The translations under genes and the position numbers were made by a program. From Shouchella sp047238345 (GTDB lineage: Bacteria > Bacillota > Bacilli > Bacillales > Bacillaceae_D), in assembly GCF_047238345.1 (NCBI RefSeq), contig NZ_JBDFMQ010000001.1, forward strand, positions 310,001 through 374,000: 64,000 bases of DNA, read 5' to 3'. The notes under the pieces are model-generated. The model saw only the letters and a program-made list of their open reading frames with translations. It searched no databases and was not told the origin of the DNA. Shown in pieces: positions 42,441 through 51,338 of this stretch (position 1 is its first letter; each line of letters begins with the position of its first letter).

Positions 42441-43025
42441 TTATTCTTCTTTTTCTTTAACCTCAATCTCTTCGTTGTATCGACCCGTTCGTTTAATTTC
42501 AAAGTTACGAAAGAGTACATACATAGAGATGCCGTTAAGACCAAGCACCATAAAGGATAGCGCAAGGAATAGGAAAAACTCGACTCCGCCAAACATAGCA
42601 TAAAACATGGTGATGGCACCAATTACAATGTTAAGAATGCCTAAAGCCATCATCCAACCCCATTGATTGACGTCCCATTCTTTTAATTGAAGCGAACCTG
42701 AGATACGAAGAACGCCGGAAAAAATAAGCCACATCGCTAAGAAGAAAATAACAGCAATGATGCCAACAAAGGCGTTAATTAAGATGAGAATACCCAAGAT
42801 AAAGGATAAAATTCCATCTGCCAGCACCCACCCTGATTGTTTAATCTCATTACGGTCAAGGATGTACGTCATGGTCGTGATAATTCCGCTCACGAGCATA
42901 ATGACACCTAACCCAATTGTAAATGTGAGCAATGTTGTTGCTGGGAAAATTAAAGCAGTAAAACCAAGTACAAAGAAAGCAATGGCAACGACCATGAGTA
43001 ATGTACGTAAATAAGTTTGTTGCAT
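42441..43025 (-). CDS. HdeD/DUF308 family membrane protein
   Basis: This 194-residue protein has six transmembrane helices arranged as three repeated pairs, the DUF308 pattern of HdeD-like stress proteins (FVLGFTALIFPATTLLTFTIGLGVIMLVSG, DGILSFILGILILI, LGILNIVIGAITMFYAMFG). The C-terminus is a short acidic/basic tail. ATG 43025 is ten bases from AAGGAGGA; the ORF upstream of it has no site. A sigma-B-like promoter lies about 70-95 bases upstream, in line with a general-stress role. Confidence 0.85.
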   Translation of the reverse strand: MQQTYLRTLLMVVAIAFFVLGFTALIFPATTLLTFTIGLGVIMLVSGIITTMTYILDRNEIKQSGWVLADGILSFILGILILINAFVGIIAVIFFLAMWLIFSGVLRISGSLQLKEWDVNQWGWMMALGILNIVIGAITMFYAMFGGVEFFLFLALSFMVLGLNGISMYVLFRNFEIKRTGRYNEEIEVKEKEE

Positions 43026-43093
43026 GAGAACGCGTTCCTCCTTCTTAAATCTAAGATGTCTTTTTACATGTTCGATCAAATCTATAAGTATAT

Positions 43094-43120
43094 CTACCCA
43101 GTAAGAAAGGAGATCTAAAC
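43094..43120 (-). promoter_or_regulatory. Sigma-B-like promoter for the HdeD-like gene
   Basis: On the minus strand GTTTAG (43115-43120), 15-bp spacer, GGGTAG (43094-43099), each one base from the GTTTAA/GGGTAT consensus. Confidence 0.5.
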
Positions 43121-43297
43121 TTGTGAAAAAGTGAACAATTTGTTACAACGTTTTTGAAGTAGTTAAAGAGGTCATTTTATTGAATTCGCAATGGTTCGTG
43201 ATCAAATTTATAAATAAACGAATGAATTTCATAAGAGAAAGTAGTAATCATATTTACGAATGATAACAGCAATGCCGTATGTAATATTCGTTTTATT

Positions 43298-43398
43298 TAA
43301 TGGCGACGACTCCAACGGGAATAGTACGTGTCCGAAGACAATGAAGCGTTTTTTGCGGAATGGCTGAGGCCGTGCCTGAGGAAAGCGTACGCCATTTC
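43298..43398. repeat. Dispersed intergenic repeat, copy 1
   Basis: An about 100-bp element with 7-bp inverted ends AATGGCG (43299-43305) and CGCCATT (43390-43396). Its first 80 bases match copy 2 at 63397 at about 69 of 80 positions by hand alignment. The rest of 43026-43550 holds no gene that I can support apart from the HdeD-like promoter. The sequence (GGCGACGACTCC start, GCTGAGGCCGTGCC core) resembles a repeat family common in Bacillaceae intergenic regions. Confidence 0.7.
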
Positions 43399-43550
43399 AA
43401 AAAGAACGTACGTCTTTTTAGAATCAATTTTTAATAACGATATTCATTCAATTGTTAAGCTTTTCTTAAAAGTGAGCGCATAACATACAAGTGAGTGTCT
43501 GAAACGATATACTTGGAATAAGGCTATTTAAAAGAAAGGGATGACAGAAA

Positions 43551-44303
43551 TTGACAGCCATTTATGGACATCGTGGAGCAATGGGGATCTATCCAGAAAA
43601 CACGCTACCTAGCTTCAAAGAAGCATTAGCGAATGGTGTTGAGGGAATTGAATTAGACGTTCAATTAACGAAAGATAATGAGTTTGTCGTGTTACACGAT
43701 CCTACCGTTGATCGTACAACAAACGGTACAGGTATTGTGAGTGAGATGTCACTCGAAGAAATAAAGCGTCTTAGTGCAGGGGAACCGTTCACACATTTGA
43801 AGGATTACAACGAAAATTGGATGAATATTTCCATCCCAACTTTAGAAGAGGCACTCATGATGATGGTACCTTATCAGATCGAAGTGAATATTGAACTGAA
43901 GCCGAATCTGTCGGAAAAAAAGGGAGTGGAGAAAGCGTTACTGGACGCTGTGCAACCATTTACAGAAGATTTAACGATTAACTACTCTTCGTTTCATCTT
44001 CCATTATTGAAACGGATGCGTGAAGTAGACGAAAAGGTAGAACTTGCATGGTTAGTAAAGCATGACGTTCCTTATCCAATTGATTATTTAAAGACTTATC
44101 ACATTGATCTGTTTCACATTTCTAAGAAAATAGCACTTGCTGAACACTCTTCGTTTGAAAAAGCAAGGATTCTGCAGCAATCTCGGGTGTGGACTGTAAA
44201 TGATGAAGAAGAGATGAAGACCATCATACAAAAAGGCGTAAAAGCCATTATGACAGATTTCCCAAAAGTTGCACTCGATTTAAGGAAGCAGCTAGCTCTA
44301 TGA
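43551..44303 (+). CDS. Glycerophosphodiester phosphodiesterase
   Basis: This 250-residue TIM-barrel GDPD domain has YGHRGAMGIYPENTLPSFKEAL (catalytic His and metal Glu, 4-25), GIELDVQLTKDNEFVVLHDPTVDRTTNGTG (metal Glu/Asp and second catalytic His, about 38-65) and VWTVNDEEEM near the end. TTG 43551 is about ten bases from AAAGGG. No signal peptide, so it is the cytoplasmic UgpQ-like type that releases glycerol 3-phosphate from deacylated phospholipid. It is a single-gene unit. Confidence 0.88.
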   Translation: MTAIYGHRGAMGIYPENTLPSFKEALANGVEGIELDVQLTKDNEFVVLHDPTVDRTTNGTGIVSEMSLEEIKRLSAGEPFTHLKDYNENWMNISIPTLEEALMMMVPYQIEVNIELKPNLSEKKGVEKALLDAVQPFTEDLTINYSSFHLPLLKRMREVDEKVELAWLVKHDVPYPIDYLKTYHIDLFHISKKIALAEHSSFEKARILQQSRVWTVNDEEEMKTIIQKGVKAIMTDFPKVALDLRKQLAL

Positions 44304-44319
44304 GCTAGCTGCCATTTTT
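44288..44319 (+). terminator. Terminator overlapping the phosphodiesterase stop
   Basis: Perfect 11-bp stem GCAGCTAGCTC/GAGCTAGCTGC with a 3-base loop, then CATTTTTTA. The stop codon lies in the loop-stem junction. Confidence 0.9.
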
Positions 44320-45251
44320 TATCCATCTGAAAATGAAAAGTTAAAGCGTACGGAGTCACCTACTTGGTTACCAGAGTGGTCTCGTGCTCCGGAAAAAACA
44401 CCATAGATCGAGTAAATATCTGTAACAGAAATGGATCCATCCAGCATGTACAAGAGTGAGACCCGTTGCGGGGTAGAGTCTTCTAACGCATCATACCCAA
44501 CGCCTAAGCCGCTGAACATCGAGTGAGGGTGGAATTCGTGCCCGCCGCTTTCAAGAACGAGCAACGGAGCTGTATTTAGCAGTGCTGTGCTTCCTGTGTT
44601 TTGTAAGACAAGATCTACTTGTATAAACTCAACATGATCGCCTGCAACTCCAGCAAGATCGGGTTCGGTTACCTCGCCACTTACTAACTGAATTTGATCA
44701 AGTTGATATAAGAGTGGACCCGATTGATAAGGTCCTAATTTTGTCCGTTGTTTATGTATCGTATAAGTGCCTGTCTCGTGGTGAATCGTTTCGCCAACTT
44801 CGCCGTAGACAGTAGGAGAAGCTGGATAAGGATCGCTTACCGGAGTTTCTGTAATAGCCTTAGTCTGTGGCTCTTCCTCAGATTGGTCGTTCTCAGATTC
44901 TGACGTTGTCTCTTCTTCGGAAACATTCTCTTCACTCTCGCTTTGTTCTGCTGCTCCGTCTGTTGCTTCATCTGAAGTAGATTCGCTTTCATTTTCCTCT
45001 GACTTTTCAATCTCCTCCTCTCCATCTTCTTTATCGTTTTCCTCTGTCTCTGTATCTTCTTCCTTATCTGTGTTTTTTTCTTCTAACTGCTCGAGCCATT
45101 CCTCAGCGAGGACAGCCATTTGATGTGACTGTTCAAAGTACAGTTTTTGAGACAGTTCCTCGCCATTATGGGATTCTCCTGAATTCGAACAAGCGGTTAA
45201 TAGAAAAAACGTCAGCGTGCCGCACGCTATATAAGAATGTTTCTTCTTCAT
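44319..45251 (-). CDS. Lipoprotein with long acidic linker and DUF4352-like domain
   Basis: This 310-residue lipoprotein has a signal ending in the lipobox LTAC (Cys21). A highly charged Glu/Ser/Asp-rich stretch of about 90 residues (55-140) follows, then a globular C-terminal domain (about 150-310) of beta-rich character with YTIHKQRTKLGPYQSG and VEFIQVDLVLQNTGSTALL, similar to DUF4352/immunoglobulin-like domains of Bacillus lipoproteins. The acidic spacer would hold the domain away from the membrane or wall. No function is known. It is a single gene converging on the phosphodiesterase. Confidence 0.75.
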   Translation of the reverse strand: MKKKHSYIACGTLTFFLLTACSNSGESHNGEELSQKLYFEQSHQMAVLAEEWLEQLEEKNTDKEEDTETEENDKEDGEEEIEKSEENESESTSDEATDGAAEQSESEENVSEEETTSESENDQSEEEPQTKAITETPVSDPYPASPTVYGEVGETIHHETGTYTIHKQRTKLGPYQSGPLLYQLDQIQLVSGEVTEPDLAGVAGDHVEFIQVDLVLQNTGSTALLNTAPLLVLESGGHEFHPHSMFSGLGVGYDALEDSTPQRVSLLYMLDGSISVTDIYSIYGVFSGARDHSGNQVGDSVRFNFSFSDG

Positions 45252-45745
45252 AGAACACCTCGCCTTTCTCTTTAACAGTACCAGTCAGTGAAAGCTGTTA
45301 CAAGGTTAGGCTTGTCGTTTCAATTGAGAGTACGAAGCAGGCTTGTATGAAATCCTCTTCTGAAATGAAAAAAGTGGACGTATACGTGCCAAATTTTTTA
45401 CGAAACAGAAAGATGTGAAGAAAGTCTAAGGAAAAAAGATTGTTGTTCCTGTTTTTATATGGATATTATTCATCTATAATGACTGCGAAAAAAGGCTTCA
45501 ATGCCATCGTTCGTAAGTGAATCCGTAAAAGATTAGTAGTTATAAAGATGTGTATCATTTAGCACGCGTAGATTCTTTAATAATGAAAGACCTATGTCAA
45601 TAGACCTTTGTTTTCTTGATGAATACATTTTGAAAAAGAGGTAGAAGAGTCCTCATACATGAATTTCTTTCTTTTATTAAACAAAAGATCCATAAAACGG
45701 TATGACAGAATGAGTGTAGACTTTATAACTATGGTGTCCGGACTA

Positions 45746-45774
45746 TTGAAACGGTTTTCATTAAGGGGTATTCT
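45746..45774 (+). promoter_or_regulatory. Candidate sigma-A promoter
   Basis: TTGAAA, 17-bp spacer, TATTCT, about 40 bases before the gene at 45812. The rest of the 560-base gap 45252-45811 shows no gene, repeat or RNA that I can support. Confidence 0.4.
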
Positions 45775-45811
45775 CTCATAGTGTATAGGACACAGGGGGA
45801 GTTTTTATAAG

Positions 45812-46879
45812 ATGACGAGACTATCTAGAGTAGAAAAAATCAGAATAGAAAAACGAGATCATCGTATTAAGTTAACGCGTACAGGCGTGATTACGACGTT
45901 TGCATTAGGGTTAGCTGGATGTGTGCAGGCATCGGCACAAGGGGAGCTCATGCCAACCAATCAAAGCATACCACTTAGTCAAAAAGACATCGCTCAATGT
46001 GAAAAAGAAACTCATCCAAATTACTTATATTCTATGTATAAGTATGATCGACTCGACCACGAAATTAAAGTATACGGATTTAAAAACACGAATAACGAAA
46101 AAACAGACAAATGGACCTTCACAAGCGATAAGCAGCCTGGTACGCTTGAGGATCAATTTCCTAAAAATCATCATGAAGTTGAGGAAGAAGTGGCAACTTC
46201 TATCGGGTCATTCACAACAAATAGTGAATCTGATCTCATACAAGAAGAACGGTCTGAACCGTCTAAAGAAGCCATTTTAAAAGTGCCCCCGTTAAACGTA
46301 CGAGATCAGGATCAGCTACATGAGAAAGAGAACAAGGAGAATTTAGGTGAAGACAATCAATTGGGTATTGAGCAAACGGAAAACATTCAAGAAGCGACAG
46401 CAGTTAAAGATTCGAACAACGAACTTGATCAGGAACAATCGAAGCCATTGGTCAAGTGGAACAACCACGGAAAAGTCGTTTATGTAGAACAAACACGTTT
46501 TGCGATTGAGACAGAGTATGGAGATAAATGGTTTGTTGTTGATGAAACGGAAAAGATAAACCAGCTTAAACCAAATATGGCGGTTAGCGTTTATTATCAA
46601 GAGGTCGATAATATGAACGTTGTAACAGACTTTTTTATTACGTATAAACCTGAGGATAAAACGGAAGAAGAGATTTTGGAAGGAACCTACCTTTCATATG
46701 CCGATGATAATCAGAAAGCGATTCGCGTCTATATTCCTCATCAAGAAATTATTTACGATCTAGCACCATCCTTATATGATATGACTCTTTATGAATATGG
46801 AACACCTATTATGTTTACAACGAAACTAGATGAAGAAGGCAGGCTAATCGTTACATCGATTAACGACGTTTCATCTTAA
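45812..46879 (+). CDS. Exported or membrane-anchored protein of unknown function
   Basis: This 355-residue protein has a basic N-terminus of about 23 residues, a short hydrophobic stretch and a lipobox-like LGLAGC (Cys37), so it may be a lipoprotein with an unusually long N-region. The middle (about 100-215) is acidic, polar and probably disordered. The C-terminal part (about 215-350) shows two repeated beta-type segments (GKVVYVEQTRFAIETEYGDKWFVV and GTYLSYADDNQKAIRVYIPHQEIIYDL), possibly a duplicated small barrel. I do not recognise the family. The ribosome site is GGGGGAG, eleven bases from ATG. Confidence 0.65.
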   Translation: MTRLSRVEKIRIEKRDHRIKLTRTGVITTFALGLAGCVQASAQGELMPTNQSIPLSQKDIAQCEKETHPNYLYSMYKYDRLDHEIKVYGFKNTNNEKTDKWTFTSDKQPGTLEDQFPKNHHEVEEEVATSIGSFTTNSESDLIQEERSEPSKEAILKVPPLNVRDQDQLHEKENKENLGEDNQLGIEQTENIQEATAVKDSNNELDQEQSKPLVKWNNHGKVVYVEQTRFAIETEYGDKWFVVDETEKINQLKPNMAVSVYYQEVDNMNVVTDFFITYKPEDKTEEEILEGTYLSYADDNQKAIRVYIPHQEIIYDLAPSLYDMTLYEYGTPIMFTTKLDEEGRLIVTSINDVSS

Positions 46880-46899
46880 CGCTGGTTTACAAGCGAAAG

Positions 46900-46943
46900 G
46901 AATGTTCGTGAGTGATGTCGTTGTGCTCATGAACATTCTTTTT
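46900..46943 (+). terminator. Intrinsic terminator
   Basis: GAATGTTC-G-TGAG pairs with CTCA-T-GAACATTC, followed by TTTTT. Confidence 0.8.
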
Positions 46944-46959
46944 CAGCCATGGCCATTAA

Positions 46960-47808
46960 TCATTTTTGATTGTAATCAAACCAATAAGCTAAATATTTGT
47001 ACTCGCCCCATTTGTCGTATACGGTTTCTAATTCTTTTTTTGAAGGCGCTACGCCTTGAAAATACGTTTGAATGACGTGCTTTTTGTATTCGGAATCTAC
47101 TGGAACGCCGTCATACTGACCAATAATCATGGCTAATGAATTTCGTGCATAGGGGCCAACACCTTTGATCTCTTTAAACACATCAGCCGAAGACGTGTTG
47201 AGATAACGTTCTGGCTGGTTGAGTATTTTTTCTGCAGCATCGAGAATGTAGCGACTGCGGTAACCAACTCGAACATACTTCTGCAAAAATGACTCGCCTG
47301 CATCTTTAATCCTTTCAGGAGATGGAAACGTATAGAACGTTCGACCAAACCCACTTGTTCGATCGCCTAGTTGAATCGTCAACAGTTCGCTCATCTGGAT
47401 CGTTTGCTGCCAGCGCGTATTTGTTGTAAAGAGAACCTTTATCATATCCTCAAATAACGAAGGAGAGCGGAGTAACCGTCCTCGTTTATGTTCTTGTAGA
47501 AACGCTAATTCTTGATAGGTTTCACAAAGTGTATAGAACGGTTGGAACACTTCGTTTAATCGAAACATCCAGCTCACTTGATTCCTTACCTCTTCTTGTT
47601 CCAATTCAGTCAAATCGATGTTGACGTCAACGCACAAATTCATCGCGACCATTGAAATTTTCACGACAACAATTTTGTTTGTTTCTAACACAAGCGGCCG
47701 GTAAAACGATTCTTTTTCTGCATCCCAGTAACTGGGCGCTAACATCCACCAACCATGAGAAGTAACCGCATCTTTAAAATCAAATGGCTCTTGAATCGAA
47801 ATTTGCAT
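46960..47808 (-). CDS. HhH-GPD DNA glycosylase (3-methyladenine type)
   Basis: This 282-residue protein has an N-terminal beta-rich lobe like AlkA/OGG1 enzymes and a C-terminal HhH-GPD domain: the hairpin IKGVGPYARNSLAMI near 230, followed by the catalytic Asp in VPVDSEYKKHV. No Fe-S cluster cysteines. ATG 47808 is five bases from GGAGGT; the upstream frame overlaps the DinB gene. It would excise alkylated bases. It follows the DinB gene by 14 bases and is likely cotranscribed. Confidence 0.83.
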   Translation of the reverse strand: MQISIQEPFDFKDAVTSHGWWMLAPSYWDAEKESFYRPLVLETNKIVVVKISMVAMNLCVDVNIDLTELEQEEVRNQVSWMFRLNEVFQPFYTLCETYQELAFLQEHKRGRLLRSPSLFEDMIKVLFTTNTRWQQTIQMSELLTIQLGDRTSGFGRTFYTFPSPERIKDAGESFLQKYVRVGYRSRYILDAAEKILNQPERYLNTSSADVFKEIKGVGPYARNSLAMIIGQYDGVPVDSEYKKHVIQTYFQGVAPSKKELETVYDKWGEYKYLAYWFDYNQK

Positions 47809-47822
47809 ATAAACCTCCAATC

Positions 47823-48287
47823 TTATGTGACGCCTAAGTCTGTACGCCAACTCCCTTGTTGTTTTCGAATACTAACAATTTGACCAACGTGATACGCATT
47901 ATGAAGGGTGAGATGGGTAAGGTCGGTCATTGCCTCAGTAAAATCTTCTTGTTTTGCTTCGGTGACGGCATCACGCCACTTGAGCATTAATTCATTCAAA
48001 TACGCTTGGGCCTCAGGCCATAAACGTTGATTATTTATATTGAACGTATCCGCTATGGAGTCAACAGGCTCACGGTGTACAGATACCCCTTTAAATCGAT
48101 CTAAATAGCGCTCATTATAAAAAATTAAATGCTCCACAATTCCCCAAATATTATTTGATTGATCTGAACTTGTCCACGCCGCTTCGTCGGGTGTGACGTC
48201 TTTAACCGCATCGTTTAATGGGACGAACCAGCCTTGTTGATCATGAATGACACCGAGCTGAAGAAGAATGAACTCTCTCGTGCTCAT
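47823..48287 (-). CDS. DinB family protein
   Basis: This 154-residue four-helix DinB-superfamily protein has the candidate metal-binding His triad in IVEHLIFYNERYL (about 54) and LTLHNAYHVGQIVSIRKQQGSW near 128-149. The C-terminal HVGQIVSIRKQ motif is typical of the DinB group. It is the first gene of a two-gene unit with the DNA glycosylase. The substrate is unknown; a stress-linked thiol transferase role is possible from the family. Confidence 0.82.
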   Translation of the reverse strand: MSTREFILLQLGVIHDQQGWFVPLNDAVKDVTPDEAAWTSSDQSNNIWGIVEHLIFYNERYLDRFKGVSVHREPVDSIADTFNINNQRLWPEAQAYLNELMLKWRDAVTEAKQEDFTEAMTDLTHLTLHNAYHVGQIVSIRKQQGSWRTDLGVT

Positions 48288-48415
48288 ATGAACCCCTCCT
48301 AAATAGTGCGTGTCTTTAGTTTTTTGCCATTATAGCACGAGAATAGAATGAATAGCGCGAAAGATTCGATTCCTTTCTGAGATTCAACTACACTAGAAAA
48401 AAGGAGGGAAGCAAC

Positions 48416-49207
48416 ATGAACTTACATTTAAACGAAAAGGTTGTTATTGTGTTAGCAGCTAGTAAAGGATTAGGACGAGCTGTTGCGGAAAAGTTTGCGG
48501 AAGAAGGTGCCCAGGTTGTGTTAGCGAGCAGGCGTTCAGATGAGTTGAAAACGGTGGCAGACGACATTGCTAAGCGTACAGGAAATCCGAATCTTTATAC
48601 AAAACCATGCGATATTACAAAAGGAGAAGACATCAAACAACTGGTAGCCTATACGGTTGATACGTTAGGAAAAGTGGATGTACTTGTAAATAATTCTGGC
48701 GGTCCTCCAGCCGGTGGAATTGAGCAATTTACGGATGAAGACTGGCAACGGGCTTATGAATTAAATCTATTAAGCTATGTTCGAGCGATTCGAGAAGTTG
48801 TTCCGCATATGCGTGCGCAAGGTGGTGGTCATATTGCGAACATTGCATCGTCTTCTATTAAGCAAACATTAGATTCACTATTGCTATCTAATACGTTTCG
48901 AGCTGGTGTGGCAGGGCTTTCCAAGAGCTTATCTCAAGAACTTGCGAAAGACAAGATTTTAATTAATACAATTGGCCCAGGGAGAATTGCTACAGACCGG
49001 CTAATTGAACTAGATGACATAAAGGCAGAGCGCCTTCAACAGTCACGAGAAGAGGTAAGAATGAAAGAAGAACAGTCGATTCCACTAGGGCGCTATGGGA
49101 CCCCGGAAGAGTTTGCGAATCAAATCGTCTTTCTTTGCTCCGGAGCGAATACCTATGTGACTGGACAGTCGTTGATAGTGGATGGCGGACTCGTAAAAGC
49201 TCTATGA
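48416..49207 (+). CDS. Atypical SDR oxidoreductase
   Basis: This 263-residue SDR has the nucleotide-binding ASKGLGRAVAEKFAEEG (about 15-31), the NNSGGPPAGG segment near 93 and a typical C-terminal GYGTPEEF-like and TGQSLIVDGG. The catalytic YxxxK is not present: the equivalent stretch reads LLLSNTFRAGVAGL, so Tyr and Lys are replaced by Ser and Arg. Some SDR subfamilies annotated as 3-oxoacyl-ACP reductase share this. It may be a non-classical or non-catalytic member. ATG 48416 follows AAAGGAGGG. Confidence 0.82.
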   Translation: MNLHLNEKVVIVLAASKGLGRAVAEKFAEEGAQVVLASRRSDELKTVADDIAKRTGNPNLYTKPCDITKGEDIKQLVAYTVDTLGKVDVLVNNSGGPPAGGIEQFTDEDWQRAYELNLLSYVRAIREVVPHMRAQGGGHIANIASSSIKQTLDSLLLSNTFRAGVAGLSKSLSQELAKDKILINTIGPGRIATDRLIELDDIKAERLQQSREEVRMKEEQSIPLGRYGTPEEFANQIVFLCSGANTYVTGQSLIVDGGLVKAL

Positions 49208-49332
49208 AAACATGAATAAAGCTACTCACGTCTTGCAATAAAATAAAGCTGAGGTCAAATTAATCTTTTAAATCAATGAAAATCGGGTATAGAGTCATAA
49301 GTCGATATACTAGAGAAGGAGAGATTATAAAA

Positions 49333-49944
49333 ATGGCTAATACAAAAGTAGCGGTAATCTACTATAGTTCAACAGGAACAAACTATCAACTTGCACAGTG
49401 GGCGAAAGAAGCAGCTGAGGGAAATGGTGCGGAAGTGAAACTAGTAAAATTTCCAGAACTAGCTCCAGATCAAGCGATTGATTCAAATCCAGCATGGCGT
49501 GAACATATTCAAGCGACGAAACATATACCAGAGGTTACGGCTGACGATATGCTGTGGGCAGATGCCTATATTTTCAGCGTGCCATCTCGTTTTGGCGTAG
49601 TTCCTGGACAAGCGAAGCAATTTTTTGATACATTAGGCGGGCTTTGGGGCCAAGGCAAGCTTGCTAATAAAGTTGTAAGTGGCATGGCTTCTGCAGCGAA
49701 TGCGCATGGTGGCCAAGAGCAAACGATCTTATCCCTTTACACCACAATGTATCATTGGGGTGCCATTGTTGCTTCACCAGCTTACACAGACCCTGTTACA
49801 TTCGCAGCAGGTGGAAACCCTTATGGAACAAGTGTAACGGTCGATGGAGATGGAAAAATGGTCGAAGATGTGAAAGAAGCTGTAGAACACCAAGCGAGAC
49901 GCACAACGTCCGTTGCGAAGGCAATTGTAGAAGGGTTAAAGTAA
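49333..49944 (+). CDS. wrbA: NAD(P)H:quinone oxidoreductase WrbA type
   Basis: This 203-residue flavodoxin-like protein has the FMN phosphate loop YYSSTGTNYQLAQWA (about 9-23), SRFGVVPGQAKQFFDTLGGLWGQGKL near 90 and the conserved GGQEQTILSLYTTMYHWGAIV near 125. It forms tetramers that reduce quinones by two electrons. I placed the start at ATG 49333, since MANTKVAVIYYSS begins the family fold and AAGGAGAG is upstream. A terminator follows. Confidence 0.93.
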   Translation: MANTKVAVIYYSSTGTNYQLAQWAKEAAEGNGAEVKLVKFPELAPDQAIDSNPAWREHIQATKHIPEVTADDMLWADAYIFSVPSRFGVVPGQAKQFFDTLGGLWGQGKLANKVVSGMASAANAHGGQEQTILSLYTTMYHWGAIVASPAYTDPVTFAAGGNPYGTSVTVDGDGKMVEDVKEAVEHQARRTTSVAKAIVEGLK

Positions 49945-49954
49945 GCCGAAGTAT

Positions 49955-49989
49955 AGGAAGTTCTAATGAGAATTAGAGCTTCTTTTTTT
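49955..49989 (+). terminator. Intrinsic terminator of wrbA
   Basis: GAAGTTCTAAT pairs with ATTAGAGCTTC (one G-T wobble) around a short loop, then a TTTTTTT run. Confidence 0.88.
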
Positions 49990-50145
49990 ATGAACAAAAC
50001 GCTTGACCTATAGTGAACTCCAAGAGCTATGATCGGATAAACGCTGCCACCATCATCGGAAGAATGACGTTATAGGATCTGAAGATGAGGGAATGGTTCA
50101 TACAAGCGTTATAAAAAGCAATCTGCTGAAGGAGGCATTTTACAA

Positions 50146-51183
50146 ATGAATGTAAAAGCAAGAGCAGTGACTGGTCCAACAGAAGCATTTGAAAAGACAG
50201 AGATTTCACGCAGAAACCTTGCTCAACATGATGTACTAATCGAAATTAAATATGCGGGGATTTGTCACTCTGATATCCATACAGCGAGAGGTGAGTGGGG
50301 CGACGTTCATTATCCTTTAGTTCCTGGGCACGAGATTGCTGGGATTGTGGCCGAAGTGGGAAGTGACGTCACTTCTTTTAAAGTAGGCGATCGCGTCGGT
50401 GTCGGCTGTATGGTCGATTCTTGTGGGAAGTGTGTAAGCTGTCGTGAAGGAGAAGAGCAATACTGTGAGGAAGGAAATATTCAAACCTATGGTGGAATTG
50501 ATAAGTATGGGGAGCATACGCAAGGTGGCTACTCGACGCACATTGTTGTAACAGAAGGGTTTGTTTTGCGCATCCCAGATTCTATTCCTTTTGATGCTGC
50601 GGCACCACTTCTTTGTGCAGGCATTACCACATATTCTCCGTTAAAAAAATGGCAAGCCGATGCCGGGAAAAAAGTGGCTGTCATTGGTCTTGGTGGACTA
50701 GGTCACCTTGCAGTGAAAATCGCACATGCCATGGGAGCGGAAGTAACCGTCTTATCACAAACATTAAAGAAAGAACAAGATGGTCTGGCGTTTGGCGCAA
50801 AAGATTATTATGCCACGAGTGATCCAGAAACATTAACAAAGCTTGCCGGTTCCTTTGATTTAATTATTAATACGGTAAGTGCAAAGCTTGATATGAGTGC
50901 TTACTTAAATCTATTAGCTTTAAACGGCACATTAGTAAATGTCGGTGCACCTAGCGAGCCGTTAGAGGTGAATGCATTTTCACTCATTAGTAAAAGAAGA
51001 TCCTTTGCTGGTTCAATGATTGGTGGCATTCAAGAAACACAAGAAATGTTGGATTTCTGTGCAGAGCATAACATCCTCCCAGAAATTGAAGTCATTTCAG
51101 CTGATCGTATTGATGAAGCGTACGAACGTGTACTTGAATCAGATGTTCGCTACCGCTTTGTTATTGATACAAGCACGATTTAA
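50146..51183 (+). CDS. NAD(P)-dependent zinc alcohol dehydrogenase
   Basis: This 345-residue medium-chain dehydrogenase of the cinnamyl-alcohol/YahK type has catalytic Zn ligands Cys in GICHSDIH (about 40) and His in PGHEIAG (about 62). The structural Zn cysteines are in SCGKCVSCREGEEQYC. GGIDKYGEHTQGGYSTH is the family signature near 123, and the coenzyme motif is GLGGLGHLAVKIA (about 183). It reduces aldehydes with NADPH in characterised relatives. ATG 50146 follows AAGGAGG. Confidence 0.92.
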   Translation: MNVKARAVTGPTEAFEKTEISRRNLAQHDVLIEIKYAGICHSDIHTARGEWGDVHYPLVPGHEIAGIVAEVGSDVTSFKVGDRVGVGCMVDSCGKCVSCREGEEQYCEEGNIQTYGGIDKYGEHTQGGYSTHIVVTEGFVLRIPDSIPFDAAAPLLCAGITTYSPLKKWQADAGKKVAVIGLGGLGHLAVKIAHAMGAEVTVLSQTLKKEQDGLAFGAKDYYATSDPETLTKLAGSFDLIINTVSAKLDMSAYLNLLALNGTLVNVGAPSEPLEVNAFSLISKRRSFAGSMIGGIQETQEMLDFCAEHNILPEIEVISADRIDEAYERVLESDVRYRFVIDTSTI

Positions 51184-51267
51184 AAAGAGCTGAAGAAAGA
51201 CTGTATATGATAAATCAAGTCAAACATTCATAAGAATGGCGGCGACTTCGCTAGAAAGCATATAGAT

Positions 51268-51294
51268 GAGTCACTTGGACATGCCGAGTGACTC
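51268..51294. other. Strong hairpin between convergent genes
   Basis: GAGTCACTTGG/CCGAGTGACTC (11 bp, one G-T pair) lies between the alcohol dehydrogenase and the convergent coiled-coil gene. It has no T-tract, so it is not a classical terminator. Confidence 0.5.
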
Positions 51295-51338
51295 ACATGT
51301 GCTTAGGGTCGTCTTCTGTTGTATGAAGAAAACAGTTC

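Noticed and set aside
45659..45780. Possible 40-codon frame in the 45252-45811 gap
   Set aside because: Only a weak site (AGAGG) precedes it, the composition is not protein-like, and it overlaps the candidate promoter of the next gene.
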